Of a stretch of 64,000 nucleotides of DNA, positions 36,401 through 47,957 are shown one piece after another; position 1 is the stretch's first letter, and every line of letters starts with the position of its first letter. Source of the DNA: Helianthus annuus (Eukaryota; Streptophyta; Magnoliopsida; Asterales; Asteraceae); the NCBI RefSeq assembly GCF_002127325.2, contig NC_035444.2:36801140-36865139 (forward strand), given 5' to 3'. The notes beneath the pieces are model-generated. The model was not told where the DNA came from. It was given only the letters and a program-made list of their open reading frames with translations, and made no database searches. A program made the position numbers and the translations under genes.

Positions 36401-38134
36401 AGTTGCATATATTTTTCACCATTTTTCGTTGTGTTTCGCTGGATAATGCATTGGGTCGAAATGTTGGATTTTAAAATAAGAGCTGGTTTTTTTATGTAAG
36501 TTAGTCTGAAAATGGGTTATAGATGGTACACTTATATAAGCAGTTTATGGGTGCAAGAGCCAACTTAGGCGAGGTAAGAAGAATCCCTTATCTTATTATA
36601 CTATTAATACACCCGTCCACCGGATCGGTATAGAATGCAAAGATTAAAAAAATACTTCATTATGACGTTAATATACCCGTCCATCGGACGGGTATTAAAC
36701 TAGGTGTACACAAAATTAAACATCAGCGTATAGGAGATGGAAAAGAGGAAAAGGCTAAGCAACCCGAAACATCATCAATATACATTATCTTTGTTTGTTA
36801 CCTTAGCGTAATCCGTCCAACGGACGGGTATTAAACTAGTTAATATTTATGTTTACACAATTGACTTCAGTTTGCTCTTAAAACTAATAAAAAAAATACT
36901 TATAACATCTGTAATTTAATTAAAAGGTAAATGTAACTATGATTATTCCTTCCAATTGTAATATTAATTATTATTAAGGGGGTATTTGTAATGTTTATAT
37001 CCTATAATATTAAAATAATATCTAAACCATGTCTATTCCCTCCCATTGTCTTTTAACTGGATTTAATTAATTAATATTACACTCTACTCCTTAATCTACT
37101 AAGTTTGTGTAATTCTGACCCTCCACTTTCTTCCTTTTCTTTCTATTTACGCGTTAGTCCATTACACATGGCTAATGTGCATTTTGCTCCCCTCATGTAA
37201 AGAAGTCATTTTAAAGTTGTACAATGTGTTTGTTTAGTTGTATTAAGATAAGAGAATGCTTTGTATAACGAAGTATTAATCTATTCATCAATATATACTA
37301 ATATTTTTATACTGTATTTTAATATTGAACTTCTATCAATATATACTAATATTTTTTAGACTATATTTTAATATTGAACTTTAAACTAAGAAACAACCTT
37401 ATGAATGAAAGCTAGAGAACACATAGAGTTATAATCGAAATGTACGAATACAAACATATAATGAACAATTTTATCTCTTTTTGTTCATTTGTAAGGAAAT
37501 TATTATTTTTTATTTATTTATGTTAGTTGGTTAATGTTCCATTTTATTTATTTATGTTAGTTGGTTAATGTTCCATATAAATATAAAGTGTGTTTGTGTA
37601 GGGTGGGATTATGCTAAATGCTAAATAGACATTGGTGTCTAAAATATGTAGGATGTAACTAAGAAGCACGAAATATTCTAAAGAGGTAATCGTAAATGCA
37701 TAAAAATATGATCGGAAACAGAATTTAATTTGTTAATAGCTAAAACACCATGTTGAAATAATTTAAACACATGGGCACAACTAAAACACCATGTTGAAAT
37801 AATTAAAACACCATGTTCGAGATTAGAACACTATCTTGAAATTTTACACCCAGTATATTACACTTAATTTTTTTATCTCTTTTTATTATATATTTTATGT
37901 GATAATACTATACTTAGATTAAAGATAAATGAATGTATGATTTTGTGGTATAATTCAAAAAAATAACTTATAAAAGGTTATTTACATTTAAAGAAATTGA
38001 TGAAAATTAATAAGAGTCAATAATGGCCTGCTTTTGTAGTTTTACCCCTCTATATTTGTGTGATTCAAGAAGTTCCTCGAATCCCTTAGGCTAACAGGTG
38101 TAGAGTGGCGCCCCACCTTCACATCAACCAATAA

Positions 38135-39100
38135 TGCGTTGAACACCGTTGCGTGGGCACCAAAGGAGGCGCTAAAGAGGTGTCATAGAGGGTCTTGTGA
38201 GACTGTGAGTGCAATGACGAGTGCTAAAGGGCTATACTTTTGTGAACCTTGTTTTTCAGCCATGTTGGCCTAATCAAATTCATCCAAATAGAGGGGAATG
38301 GGTGGGGAGGCATGGGGCTTGGCTAAACACTATATGACGTTTAGGTCATCTCAACTATTATTTCATTTGATTAAAGTTCCATAAACCTTCTCACACTTTG
38401 ACACAAACAAATAAATAGTATTTTTAGCATAACCCCCTTTCTCTATATATACAATCATAACAAGCGTTTTCAGAATACATAAAATAAGTTAACTTTGACA
38501 TTACGTTTTTTGTATTTTACCTTCACCCAGATGTCCATCGAAAATGGCTTAAGAAAGAATCAAACATACGTCTCCACTAGAGAGGACATACCAGTTAACG
38601 ACTGAACCAAATTTCAGGACACAATAGAAAATTGACCTAAACTCGTTCGTACTAAGCTCAAACATATGAATCTCACTTTTAGTGCCAACATTTTGAAGTT
38701 TGAAATTAAGTAATCAGGTAGGCGAGCTCGGAAATGGTGGTAGATATAATAGTACGATTAAAATTAATAATAGAGGGTCAAAGTGAATTTCCAAACTTAT
38801 ACAAGAGATAATTGAGGGGTTAAAGAGACACTTCCAAATACATACCAAAAATAAATGGAGGTGGTTAAAGTGACGTCTCCAAATGCTATTTGTCACTTTC
38901 AAATATCAATGATGATGTACACATAAAAAACCTGCTATGCTATAGTAACTTCTATATTGGATGTGTAGGTGTCATATTTTTTTTTTGTGTGAGTGATTTT
39001 TAAAATTATAATTCATCTTTCATATTATATACAACATATTAATAGGTGGGCGAATTCTTAAATAATCGTTTTTTTCAAATGTAGTTTCTTTAAACCACTC
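38135..39100. other. No gene recognised
   Basis: AT-rich, unremarkable. The minus-strand open frame at 38714-38902 is short and resembles nothing I know. Confidence 0.5.
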
Positions 39101-39137
39101 TAGACAACTTCTTGAAGGTCCTACATGATGATTGTGT

Positions 39138-39392
39138 TCTTACATGATGATTGTGGAAAAGCACGCTAAAATTTGTGATGATAATCAGCATGCCTTTGTC
39201 CTCCTGGCGTTTGACACGTTTGGCTCCTTGACGCCGGAGGCAGTTCGGTTCTTGTCTAGAGTTCAGCGTGTGGTCCATAGCAACTTTTCGACCCCTCAGG
39301 GGCGGGGCTTTGTTTTTAGTAGATTAGGGTTTTCTATTCAGAAAACGATGGCGGCGCAGTTTGTTGCTCGTCTATCTGCTATCCTTATATAA
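39138..39392 (+). pseudogene. Short ORF of unknown family, probably a transposon-derived remnant
   Basis: About 84 codons, including AFVLLAFDTFGSLTPEAVRF and a C-terminal FSIQKTMAAQFVARL. The stretch is well composed (few low-complexity residues, higher GC than the flanks) and resembles ORF ends I have seen repeatedly in plant repeats, but I cannot name the family with confidence. There is no clear promoter or splice context, and a poly(A) run follows at about 39430-39450, which would suit a retrotransposed origin. Confidence 0.35.
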
Positions 39393-41048
39393 AAAAAAAA
39401 TTCACCTAACAAACTAGAGTAAAACTGCAAAAAAAAAAAAAAAAAAAAAAACTTCAATTAATTTTTTTTTAAAGCATTCTAAAATGACGCAATAGACATA
39501 TTTGTGACTTTGAAGTTAAATCGTTAAAAACCAAAAAATAAAATTCTTGATGAAGATATTTTCAATTAATTATATTATTACTGGCTTATTCACATTTTCA
39601 ACATGACATTCCTGGTCTCCTGAAGTTAATAATTTTGAGTATGTAACAGACTATTTGTTTAACTTGTAAACGTTGATTAGTTGAAATTGGTTGTCGATGT
39701 TCTATGGCAGTTTTAGGACGTATCGTGATCTAAATCTAAATAGTGTACATTTATATAGTATTAAAACAAAAGGTCGGTGGGTATAACCGCCACCGCCTTT
39801 CTTTATATATAAGTAATCTTTGAGTAGACAAAAACAAAATGCAAATGTGCTTTGGTGGTTTGTTTGTAACATTATAAAGAAGAGGTTGGGAGTTCGATCC
39901 ATGCCCCCTCTATTTTTTTTCAAACATGGTTTGGATTTATGTGATGATACTCACATATAACTATAATCTTTTTCTCAAGATAATACTTATATTTGACTTG
40001 CTAAAACTAATTAGTTACACATAATTTTAAATTTTTTATTTAATATATCATAAAAACAAATGTTCGTCCCTATATTTTCTAAATTGAAACCAACACCCCT
40101 TATTCTTTAAGCAAGTATTTATGTCTAATTAACCATATTAATGCCTAATTACTTTTAAGACTTTACGTCGCTATCTAAATTTACTTTCACGACTCTACAC
40201 CGCAACGTACGAAACATACTCTTTTTATCTATGTCTAATTACGTTAATATCGCAAACGTAACGAGGGTGACGGTCAAAAACACGTAACGTTACGTGCAGA
40301 CACCACACATTAACGTCATCATCGTACACTGTAGCCGCAATGCCTATATAGGTTACACCGAGTTAGATCGGGTACATCGAAACACTTTATATGGTTAATA
40401 CATCACATAACATGTAGCCATCTAAAAACAACTAAGATGTCGCCGCCGCAACGCGCGGCTATGGCAACAATCTAGTTAGGTATTGTAAATAAAGTTATTT
40501 TATTTTATAAAACTAAAAATGATTAAATTTTATGAATTGATATAAAAATATATATGTCATGTCTAGCATATCAAATTACTTTTATGATTTATAAGATTAT
40601 CAACATTTATGCACGTGATTTGATTAATGATTCATTAAGAAATAAGTCTTGGGCGTGGAGGCCCTACAATGTATTGAGACATGATTTGGCGTTTGTGACA
40701 CAAATTTATGCAACAACACAACATTCTTTTAATTAATAATATATAATCTATTAGAAAATGTTGTAATCTCATAACATTTCGATGATAATTTCGTAATTTT
40801 ACCCATTCTATATTTCTTACATTCTATTTTGTATTTCACACATTTTATTCAATTTTCGTTTAGTTTCATCTTAGGACACAGAATCACCTACCTATGCATG
40901 CATTGAGTAATTTAACAGAAAGTAAAATAGTAAAGAAATAGTGCCTAAAGGACAAATCTTCCTGCACTAATAAATGGAACTTTTTTTTTTTTTTTTTGGC
41001 ACATGTCACTACTTCTGTTGTTCCTTTCTCACCTTATTTTACTATTTA
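39393..41048. other. AT-rich intergenic DNA, no gene recognised
   Basis: Contains a poly(A) run at about 39429-39450 and a poly(T) run at about 40981-40998. At 39885-39896 GGGAGTTCGATCC resembles a tRNA/SINE B box without a convincing A box. Confidence 0.5.
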
Positions 41049-41637
41049 TCTCTCATATTAAATAATAATAATAATAATTTTAAACAAAATATTAAATAAG
41101 AATAAATATTTAGATAAGAATAAATTTTTGTTTCTGTTATGATTATAGTATATAACAAGTTTTTTTAAGGATATATATTTTTTATTATTTATTATATAAA
41201 ATTACATTTATACAAAATAAAAAACAAAGTAAAATGTTATAATAATATAAAAAACAAAGTAGAATGTTATAATAATAAATAGTACATTTAAAAATGTTTT
41301 TTATTATGATTATAGTAGATAACAAGTTTTTTTAAAGGCATATCTTTTTTATTATTTATTATATAAAATTAAATTTATGCAAAATAAAAAAACAAAGTAA
41401 AATGTTATAATAATAAACGGGTATATCAAAAACAAAGTAAAATGTTATAATAATAAACTGTACATCAATTTTCAATTTTAAAAGATAAATCTTGATGATT
41501 ATTTGTGTTAACATATGACATTATATTTTATTCAACACGTGCAATATAAGAGTTTTTTTAAAGATATGTATTCTTTATTATTTATTATATAAAATTACAT
41601 TTATGCAACATTTGTAATACACGGGATTCTAACCTAG
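41049..41637 (+). mobile_element. Probable Helitron, hairpin-array family
   Basis: Ends CTAG (41634-41637) followed by T, with a decayed TAATACACGGGA segment before it, as at 4392-4420. The interior has repeated AAAACAAAGTAAAATGTTATAATAATAAA and TTTTTTATTATTTATTATATAAAATTACATTTAT units. A possible 5' end TCTCTCATATTAAATAAT at 41049 is preceded by A, but is weak. Confidence 0.5.
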
Positions 41638-41680
41638 TGTCACACTATAATAATATAATATCGGTATCAGTGTGTTCGGT

Positions 41681-42560
41681 TTTTTTTTTTTGAACATTCA
41701 ACTTCATTAACAAAAGTAAAAAGTCCTCAAAGCGAGGACTTATGCCCAAACCATTACATCAAATACATAGGGTTTTTCCACCACTCGTTCCAAACAAGAT
41801 TATTACATGAAATCCTATTTTTAAACCACCAAAACGTATCTGCTTTGATCTTCTCTACAATGACCGCCGGTTTAGCCTCCTTCCTGTTGAACACCTTATC
41901 ATTTCGCGCCAACCAAATAGCCCACATCGATGCTATAATGATTCCATGAATAATCTTTTTCCGTTTCTTGTTCCCTTTTGCAGTTTTATATAACTTCATC
42001 AAATCTTTAACATCAAATGCGTAGATAGGCGGAATCCTGCACCAAGCAGCAATCCTCGTCCAGACCTCATAGCCACGACACAACCGGTGAAAAGATGTTC
42101 CACTGCTTCGTCTTAATCTTCGCACATGGAGCAAGTAACAGATCATGTCAAAACATCGTGCCTTCTTAATTCCGTTTTGGTTGGAATCCGCTGACCTACA
42201 GCCCTCCAAGCATTAATGCTACACTTAATCGACACCCATTTGATCCAGTACATACCATACCCAACCTGCTGATATTCTTCCACCATAGCCTTCTTCAGAG
42301 CACGAACCGAAAAGTCCGAATCCTTCTGCCCTGTCCCATTCCAGCACCAAGAATCTCTACCCAAAACTCAAGGAGCGCCCTTCCATCACACCTAACAAAG
42401 TCTCCAACTTTTGCATCTCCACTTCCGAACTAGGAACTCTGGTCAGTCCCACGCCAACTCCCAATTGCCATCATACTGTTTAATACGATCCGCTAACTTA
42501 CACCGTTTTTTCCTCTCCAATTTGAACAAATTGGGACACCTAATTCTGAGAGCCTCCATA
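41681..42560 (-). pseudogene. 5'-truncated LINE with RT C-terminal and zf-RVT region
   Basis: The minus strand reads, 5' to 3', CPNLFKLERKKRCKLADRIK (about 42540-42480), then DSWCWNGTGQKDSDFSVRAL, then CSINAWRAVGQRIPTK, then after a shift WAIWLARNDKVFNRKEAK and WWFKNRISCNNLVWNEWW, with stop at 41754. This is the order of plant LINE polymerase C-termini ending in the zf-RVT domain. A T run at about 41681-41691 on + is the poly(A) tail of the minus-strand element. The 5' side stops abruptly at an LTR terminus at 42561. At least one stop and one frameshift. Confidence 0.82.
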
Positions 42561-44900
42561 TGTCACACCCCAACCAATGGCGGAAACATCGGGATGAGAC
42601 GAAGTGTGAAGATTGCTAGAGACATCATAACGCTATTTGTGACAATATTTAGAAAATCCAAATTTCATTTCATTTCATAACTTCAAATAGTCAACATTAC
42701 AAGATATTCAAATACGACAAGTTTAACAAAACAACATGATAACATAACAAAATTTTGATACAACATTTTAAACCCTAACGTCTATATGTGTATCTAGGCA
42801 TCAACGCTACTTCATTTCATAGCATCATCGTCCTCAACCTGTAACATGTTTAAAATAAAGTTCAATGCAAAAGCAAAGGCGAGTATACAAGTTTGATACG
42901 TACATAGCAAAAGATAAGTTTGAACAATTCCTCATAGCAAGCATGTGATTCAAGATAAACATTTAAACATGGCATGTGTCTAACATATCAAACCAAGAAA
43001 ACGCAATATGCTCAAGACATAACCTCAAGTTTACGGGCGGGTCGTTAATCCTATAGCGCTACATATGTCAAGGTTTGGCTCGTACGAAGTTAATGATAAG
43101 TTCAACACATAAGAATAACCCAAGTTTAAAGTATCAAGTCATCACGTATACAAGCATGTTATAGGAACGTTCATGTGTTTAATAAAGTGTTCATGTGTAA
43201 GTTAATAGGTAAACATGTTACACCCCAAAAGTGGTAAAAGTAAAAAGGGGGAAATACGAGTATACTCACAAAGTTTGCATATGTTTTCCGATTATCCAAT
43301 TGTTGACGAGTAGAGATTTAGAGTCCGAATGTATAAGGGTTAAGGTTCAAGTATGTTTAGAGTCGAGATTCGGTGTTTAAAACAACATAAAAATAAGATA
43401 TGAGAATAACATGGAAAATAATCATTTAGTACATATGATGCTTGTTCTTGACACTAGGAAACTCGAAGGAGTTTAGATGTTTTCATGGAACAAGGTTCCA
43501 TTAGAATCGTGACAAGTTATCATAGTCTAGGATGATGTAATCTAGTACCCCGACATATGAACACTAGTTCATCATCAAAGATTCGATTATTCGAATAATA
43601 TATTTAGGTTATATAATATATGTCCAATAGTTCAAGCATGAGGTAGAAGATTAAAATCTTCATTTTGGTACCTCTAAATGTCATAGAAGTCATGTAGGAG
43701 GTAGGAAGATCAAGTCTTCCATTTAGGCACCTCTATGTGTTCACCACTACACTTGATGTAAAAAAAACAACCAAGGAGGGTCATGAACATACAATAAAGA
43801 ATAAGAAATATACACACTAACTAAGAGAAATCATCAAATCATGTGAGGATTGTATGTTTGGACAACCCAAGTTGTTCCATAATCACTCATGTATCAAAGA
43901 CAAAGTTTGACATGACTTGTGGGTTAAAAACCCTAAACAAAACACCAAGTTTATGAGGTTTAATCCTCTGATTTTAAATGTCTCAACCTTGTTTTTAAGC
44001 TTAACCAACCATGGGATAAGTTGTAAGCATTAGGACATAGGTATGAGATGTGTTGGACACAAGTTGCATAGGTTTAAACAAGTTTTTGATGAACATAAAA
44101 ACAAACAGAAAGTTTATGGACTATTTCGGGGCATTTCCAGGTCTGATTTCTCCAAGGAGAAGTCTAGGAATCGAACCCCATGATTATACAAGCAAGTAGG
44201 AAAAAGAATCGAGTGAATCGGATAAGAATTGAGTGAGTTATGCTCATTTTCGTGAAGGGGTGTCAATCTACTCGAACCCTTGCTTTCAGCTACGGTTTGG
44301 TGGATGTTTTGTGAGTTTTTAGGGTTGCAAAAGTGGTAGGGAGGCTGGTTATAAGTGGTATTTATAGGGGGAAGGATTAGGGTTTCAATGGGTTGGGCTT
44401 TGGAAGTGTTTAGAAGGGGTTACACCTTGAAACTAGCCCACAAAACCCAACTATATGGGCTGAATTTTGCTGAATTGGGGCTGCCATATTTCTTTATTTT
44501 TTTATTTTTTTAAAACATTATAATGAGTAATTTTGTTAGTTAAGTTGTGTAATAATGTGCAACAATGTTTCCCCTAACTTGTAACAAGGTGAAATATGAA
44601 ATAAAACATGATTTAACTAGGTAAAAAGTGTAATGTACAAGTTTTATTTACGAAGCAAGTTCCGTATTTTACAACGATTACGATGAAAGAATGGTTATAA
44701 GAACACAAGATTTCCAAAGATAGAATTTCACGTAAGGTTTCTAAATGTAGGATGTTTGATAACAAACACAACAATAACAAATTCTTGTCCTAAAGACAAA
44801 AACATATTATAACAATTATACGGATTGATAAAACTTAAAATTTCAAAACACATTACGTTAGTCAAGACAACACATATTCTGGATGAAACATAAACCACGA
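42561..44900 (-). mobile_element. LTR-retrotransposon LTR or remnant, minus orientation
   Basis: Starts on + with TGTCACACCCC, i.e. ends GGGGTGTGACA on the minus strand, the same terminal motif as the LTRs at 9462 and 25117. It abuts the LINE. Block 43554-44757 is nearly identical to 12485-13690 in the left gypsy LTR. No gag-pol motif was found. The right end is uncertain: no copy of the flanking CCATA was found beyond 44760. Confidence 0.55.
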
Positions 44901-45044
44901 AAAATACAATTTACTCTACCTTTTATAAGTTAACTCGTTGATCATATAAATTGTTAGGATAATATAATGTGGGGCTAGCTAGAGGGAAGGTCCAGGTTCA
45001 AACCTTCATTAAATGAAATAGTTAAGAATAACTGGTGTAAAGTG

Positions 45045-45285
45045 TCCATGACATTATAGCCTAGTGACATCTTAGGTAAGATAAGACTTAAGAAACCATT
45101 ATGTCTTGGGTTCGATTCCTACAAAGGTTTTTTCCCCAGATTTATTGAGTTTGGTGTCTCTGCGTTATAATCTAGTAGAGATGGATATGATCAGGTAATT
45201 TCGCTAGTGGCACATAATACTCTAGTGATTCAAATTTATCGTTAAAAAATTGGTGTAAAGTAGACCGTGTAATATTTACTGTTAA
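45045..45285 (+). mobile_element. Candidate SINE with pol III A and B boxes
   Basis: TATAGCCTAGTGACATC (45056-) resembles an A box and GGGTTCGATTCC (45108-45119) is a good B box, about 45 bp apart, as in plant tRNA-derived SINEs. No matching TSD or clear tail was identified, and no tRNA cloverleaf forms. Confidence 0.4.
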
Positions 45286-45290
45286 AGAAA

Positions 45291-45600
45291 AGAGTAAATT
45301 ACTTTTTGAGTCCTTGTGTTTTAGTGTTTTTAACCATTTGAGTCCAAAATCAAAATGTTTAGCGTCCTGAGTCCCTAGACGCTTCTTTTATAACCTTTTG
45401 AGTTCAAATTTTAACCTTTTGAGTCCAATTTTTTTTTTTTTTAACAAAATTGGACTCAAAACGTTATAAAATAAACAAAATTGGACTCAAAACGTTATAA
45501 AATGAATAGTTAGAAACTCAAGACGTTAAATTTTTTGATTTTAAACTCAAGTTAAAACCACTAAAACAAAGAGACTTAAAAAGTGACTTACGAAAAAAAA
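45291..45600. mobile_element. Foldback MITE, Mutator-like
   Basis: GAGTAAATTACTTTTTGAGTCC near 45292 is inverted as a GACTTAAAAAGTGACTTAC-like end near 45571-45590. GAGTCCAATTTT / AAAATTGGACTC words mirror each other around 45425-45460. The TSD is obscured by A runs. Confidence 0.55.
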
Positions 45601-45749
45601 AAAAAGTAAGAAAATCTTGTTACCAGGGTGATCCTAGAATACTAAAAATGTAGAAATCTTATAATAAGAAGCCAAAATTAAAAATTCTGTCTACACACTA
45701 AAAGCAAAAGCAAGGGGTGAAAGTGTAACTTCCAATACATGGTGATATT

Positions 45750-46005
45750 TTAAACAAACAAACTTCTCAAATCCCCTGAGTTTTCAAGTGGCACCCAGAG
45801 CAGCAGCAATCTTCCGCCGTACGCCACCACCGCCACCAATTCCGGCCACCACTACCTCCACCTTTCACAAAATCTCAATTCCAGATAACCTTCAAAACTT
45901 CAAAATTTAGATCTCTAGCCACAACAGCAACTTCTACACATAATTCTTCAATCGAGCTTCTTCAATCACTTTAATTTCATCTAATTCAGAACTACATTGT
46001 TGCCG
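45750..46005 (+). other. FPP: Probable 5'UTR exon of the FPP gene
   Basis: A C/A-rich stretch (CCACCACCGCCACC...) ends at a strong donor, TTGCCG|GTAAGT, at 46005/46006. It contains no start codon in a useful frame. The next plausible exon begins just before the ATG at 47958, after ATACAG at 47952. A first intron in the 5'UTR is inferred; the transcription start is not known. Confidence 0.55.
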
Positions 46006-46974
46006 GTAAGTGAATATAATTTTTTTTTATTTTTTTTCTCGATGTTTAATTGCTGCACAAGTTATTAATTAGCGTGTTTATCGAGACGACATGTTTGATG
46101 TTATCCGTTATTGATCTAATCGAGTTGTGGATTCGTTAGGTTATTATGTGCTTTGTTACTTTTTTAAATGTTTAATCCCTAATTTGTTGCTTATTAACTA
46201 ACTAGATTTGAATCTGGACATATTGTTGTGAGAATTACAATCTGTATTGCAATTTGTTTATACATTACATTGTTTTAGGTCATGTTGTAAGAAATTATTG
46301 AAAGTTGATTCTGTTTTGGTGTTTTATTTTCTCAATCAGGTGTTAATTGATTAATTAGGTTTATGAACTGCTGGTGGAATCTGTATATGATGAGGTGTTT
46401 TACAATTTGGAGTATTTTAATTAATTTGTTTTGGTTTGATAGATTTTTGCTTAAATTATGTCGGTGTTTATTCGGAATTTTTATATTTTTATATTATTAT
46501 ATGTATATTTATATATTTATCTGTGAAGATGATTTTCTCCGGATTTGGTGATGAATGAAGTTTTAGTTGGATTGGATTCCTTTGAGTTTAGTTTATGCCT
46601 TCACTTTCTGTCACTTTTCATTTTTAGACTTTTTATCACTTTTTTCTTTTTTTTTTCTCTTTATTCTTTTTATGGTTTTGGTGTTCGGTCTTGATCTATA
46701 TTCTTTTTTTTCAATGAGGATGAAAATGCTGCTAATCTTTTAGCTGGTACTATGGTTTCTGAATGCCCTGTATCAGCAGAAAAGGTCCCTCATTTTCTGT
46801 GGAGACTCGAAGATTATTTTCGTAGTTCTTGTGCCGAGTCGTAAATTGTGTCGTTTTTTTTGTTCCCTTTCAGGTTTGCTCTCAACAACAAAAAAATGAA
46901 TCATTGTTTTTACAGGAAATATCATTGTATATACCATAAATTTTTGTGTAATTTTACTTGGATCTGATTGTTTG

Positions 46975-47577
46975 CTGGGTTTAAAAAAGCACGCCTAGGC
47001 CGCACATAAGGCACACCTTTTACAAAAAGCCTGAGACACATTTTTTGGCAAAAAATTGACCCTGAGGCTCACACCTCATGTATTTCTTATATTTTTGTGC
47101 AGCATGTTGTACAACATGCTTTTCAGGTTGTACACGTGTGTAATTTCAATACTGAAACGTATATAAAGCTTATTTGTGTCTAAATACCGGGTAAATAATA
47201 TGCTAGAAAACTATATGCAGAGCAGGTTTTGGGGCTGGGCGGGTCGGGCGGCCGACCAAGGCCCAAAGCTCCGGAGGGCGCGAAATTTTGTTTTTTATAT
47301 ATAGATTCAAAATTTTTATTATATATTTTAAGCTTTTTATATATGTTATAGAAAGATATATTTTAGAGCCCGAAATATATATTTTAAGGCCCGGTTTTCA
47401 CTACTCGCCTGGGGCCCAAAGATTTTTTTAGGATTCACGGGGGGACGGCCCTGGCTATAGGAAATATATAATTATTTGTGCTTCGGTTATGAAAAACTGT
47501 GCCCTTTTGTGCTTGGCGCTTCGCACCTCGGTTTTAGACTTTATCGCTTTTGTGCGCTTGTCGCTTTTTAAAACCAT
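46975..47577. mobile_element. hAT-type MITE in FPP intron 1, with a second insertion inside
   Basis: Perfect 8-bp TSD ATTGTTTG (46967-46974 and 47578-47585). Termini CTGGGTTTAAAAAAGC and GCTTTTTAAAACCAT. Interior words such as GGCGCTTCGCAC / GTGCGCTTGTCGC are typical of this class. A GC-rich block at about 47222-47455 (GGGGCTGGGCGG ... GGACGGCCCTGG) looks like a further hAT fragment, but I found no TSD for it. Confidence 0.82.
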
Positions 47578-47957
47578 ATTGTTTGTGTTATATGTTTGAT
47601 CAGTCAAATCCTTCCATGTGCAAGTATCGGTGGTTTAGGTGTAAAAAATGTTTGATCAGTTATTGATTTTTCTTGTAATAATCCGACGGTAAATACCATT
47701 AAAAACTTTTGATAAAGTTACTCTCTCTAATTTGTGAAAGTGAATGCTTTTTATGAAACCCAATAAATGCCTATGCAAGCCTTTAATTATGATAATTGAG
47801 TTTTGATGACAGGGGAGAACAATTATTACCTAAATCTTGACATTGAAGCAATCTGATTTTGTATAATAAAGATCATTTAACTAATTAGCTCTGTATCATT
47901 TTGGTTTGATTTGTAATGTGACAAATTGAGTTTATTTGTTTGTTTTATACAGTAGAT

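Larger units (their letters stand above)
32696..36839 (+). mobile_element. Composite insertion ending in Helitron 3' termini, with captured gene pieces
   Basis: The right end is CTAG (36836-36839) followed by T, with stem CCGTCC/GGACGG at 36813-36827. A second, similar end lies upstream: stem CCCGTCC/GGACGGG at 36676-36692 and CTAG at 36700-36703. A third, decayed version lies near 36607-36630. Copy 1 of the tandem duplication (about 29555) lacks the whole block. The left junction is in a TA microsatellite (about 32690-32712), so the Helitron 5' TC end cannot be placed. Inside are exons of a PI-PLC-X-type gene, possible further exons (GAGCTTTCTGAAG... at 34879-34922 after CTCCAG), a MITE and a LINE tail. 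A single capturing Helitron is an inference. Confidence 0.55.
31936..38134. repeat. Tandem duplication, copy 2, expanded by an insertion
   Basis: Parts 31936-32695 and 36840-38134 align with copy 1. The middle is a ~4.1-kb insertion. It also has a local partial duplication (32540-32610 repeated at 32620-32695) and another at about 37280-37380. Confidence 0.72.

Noticed and set aside
39885..39896. B-box-like GTTCGATCC as a tRNA gene or SINE
   Set aside because: No A box at the right distance, no cloverleaf and no TSD.
47222..47455. GC-rich hAT-like block nested in the intron MITE
   Set aside because: Ends are only vaguely inverted and no 8-bp TSD was found, so it is not listed as a separate element.
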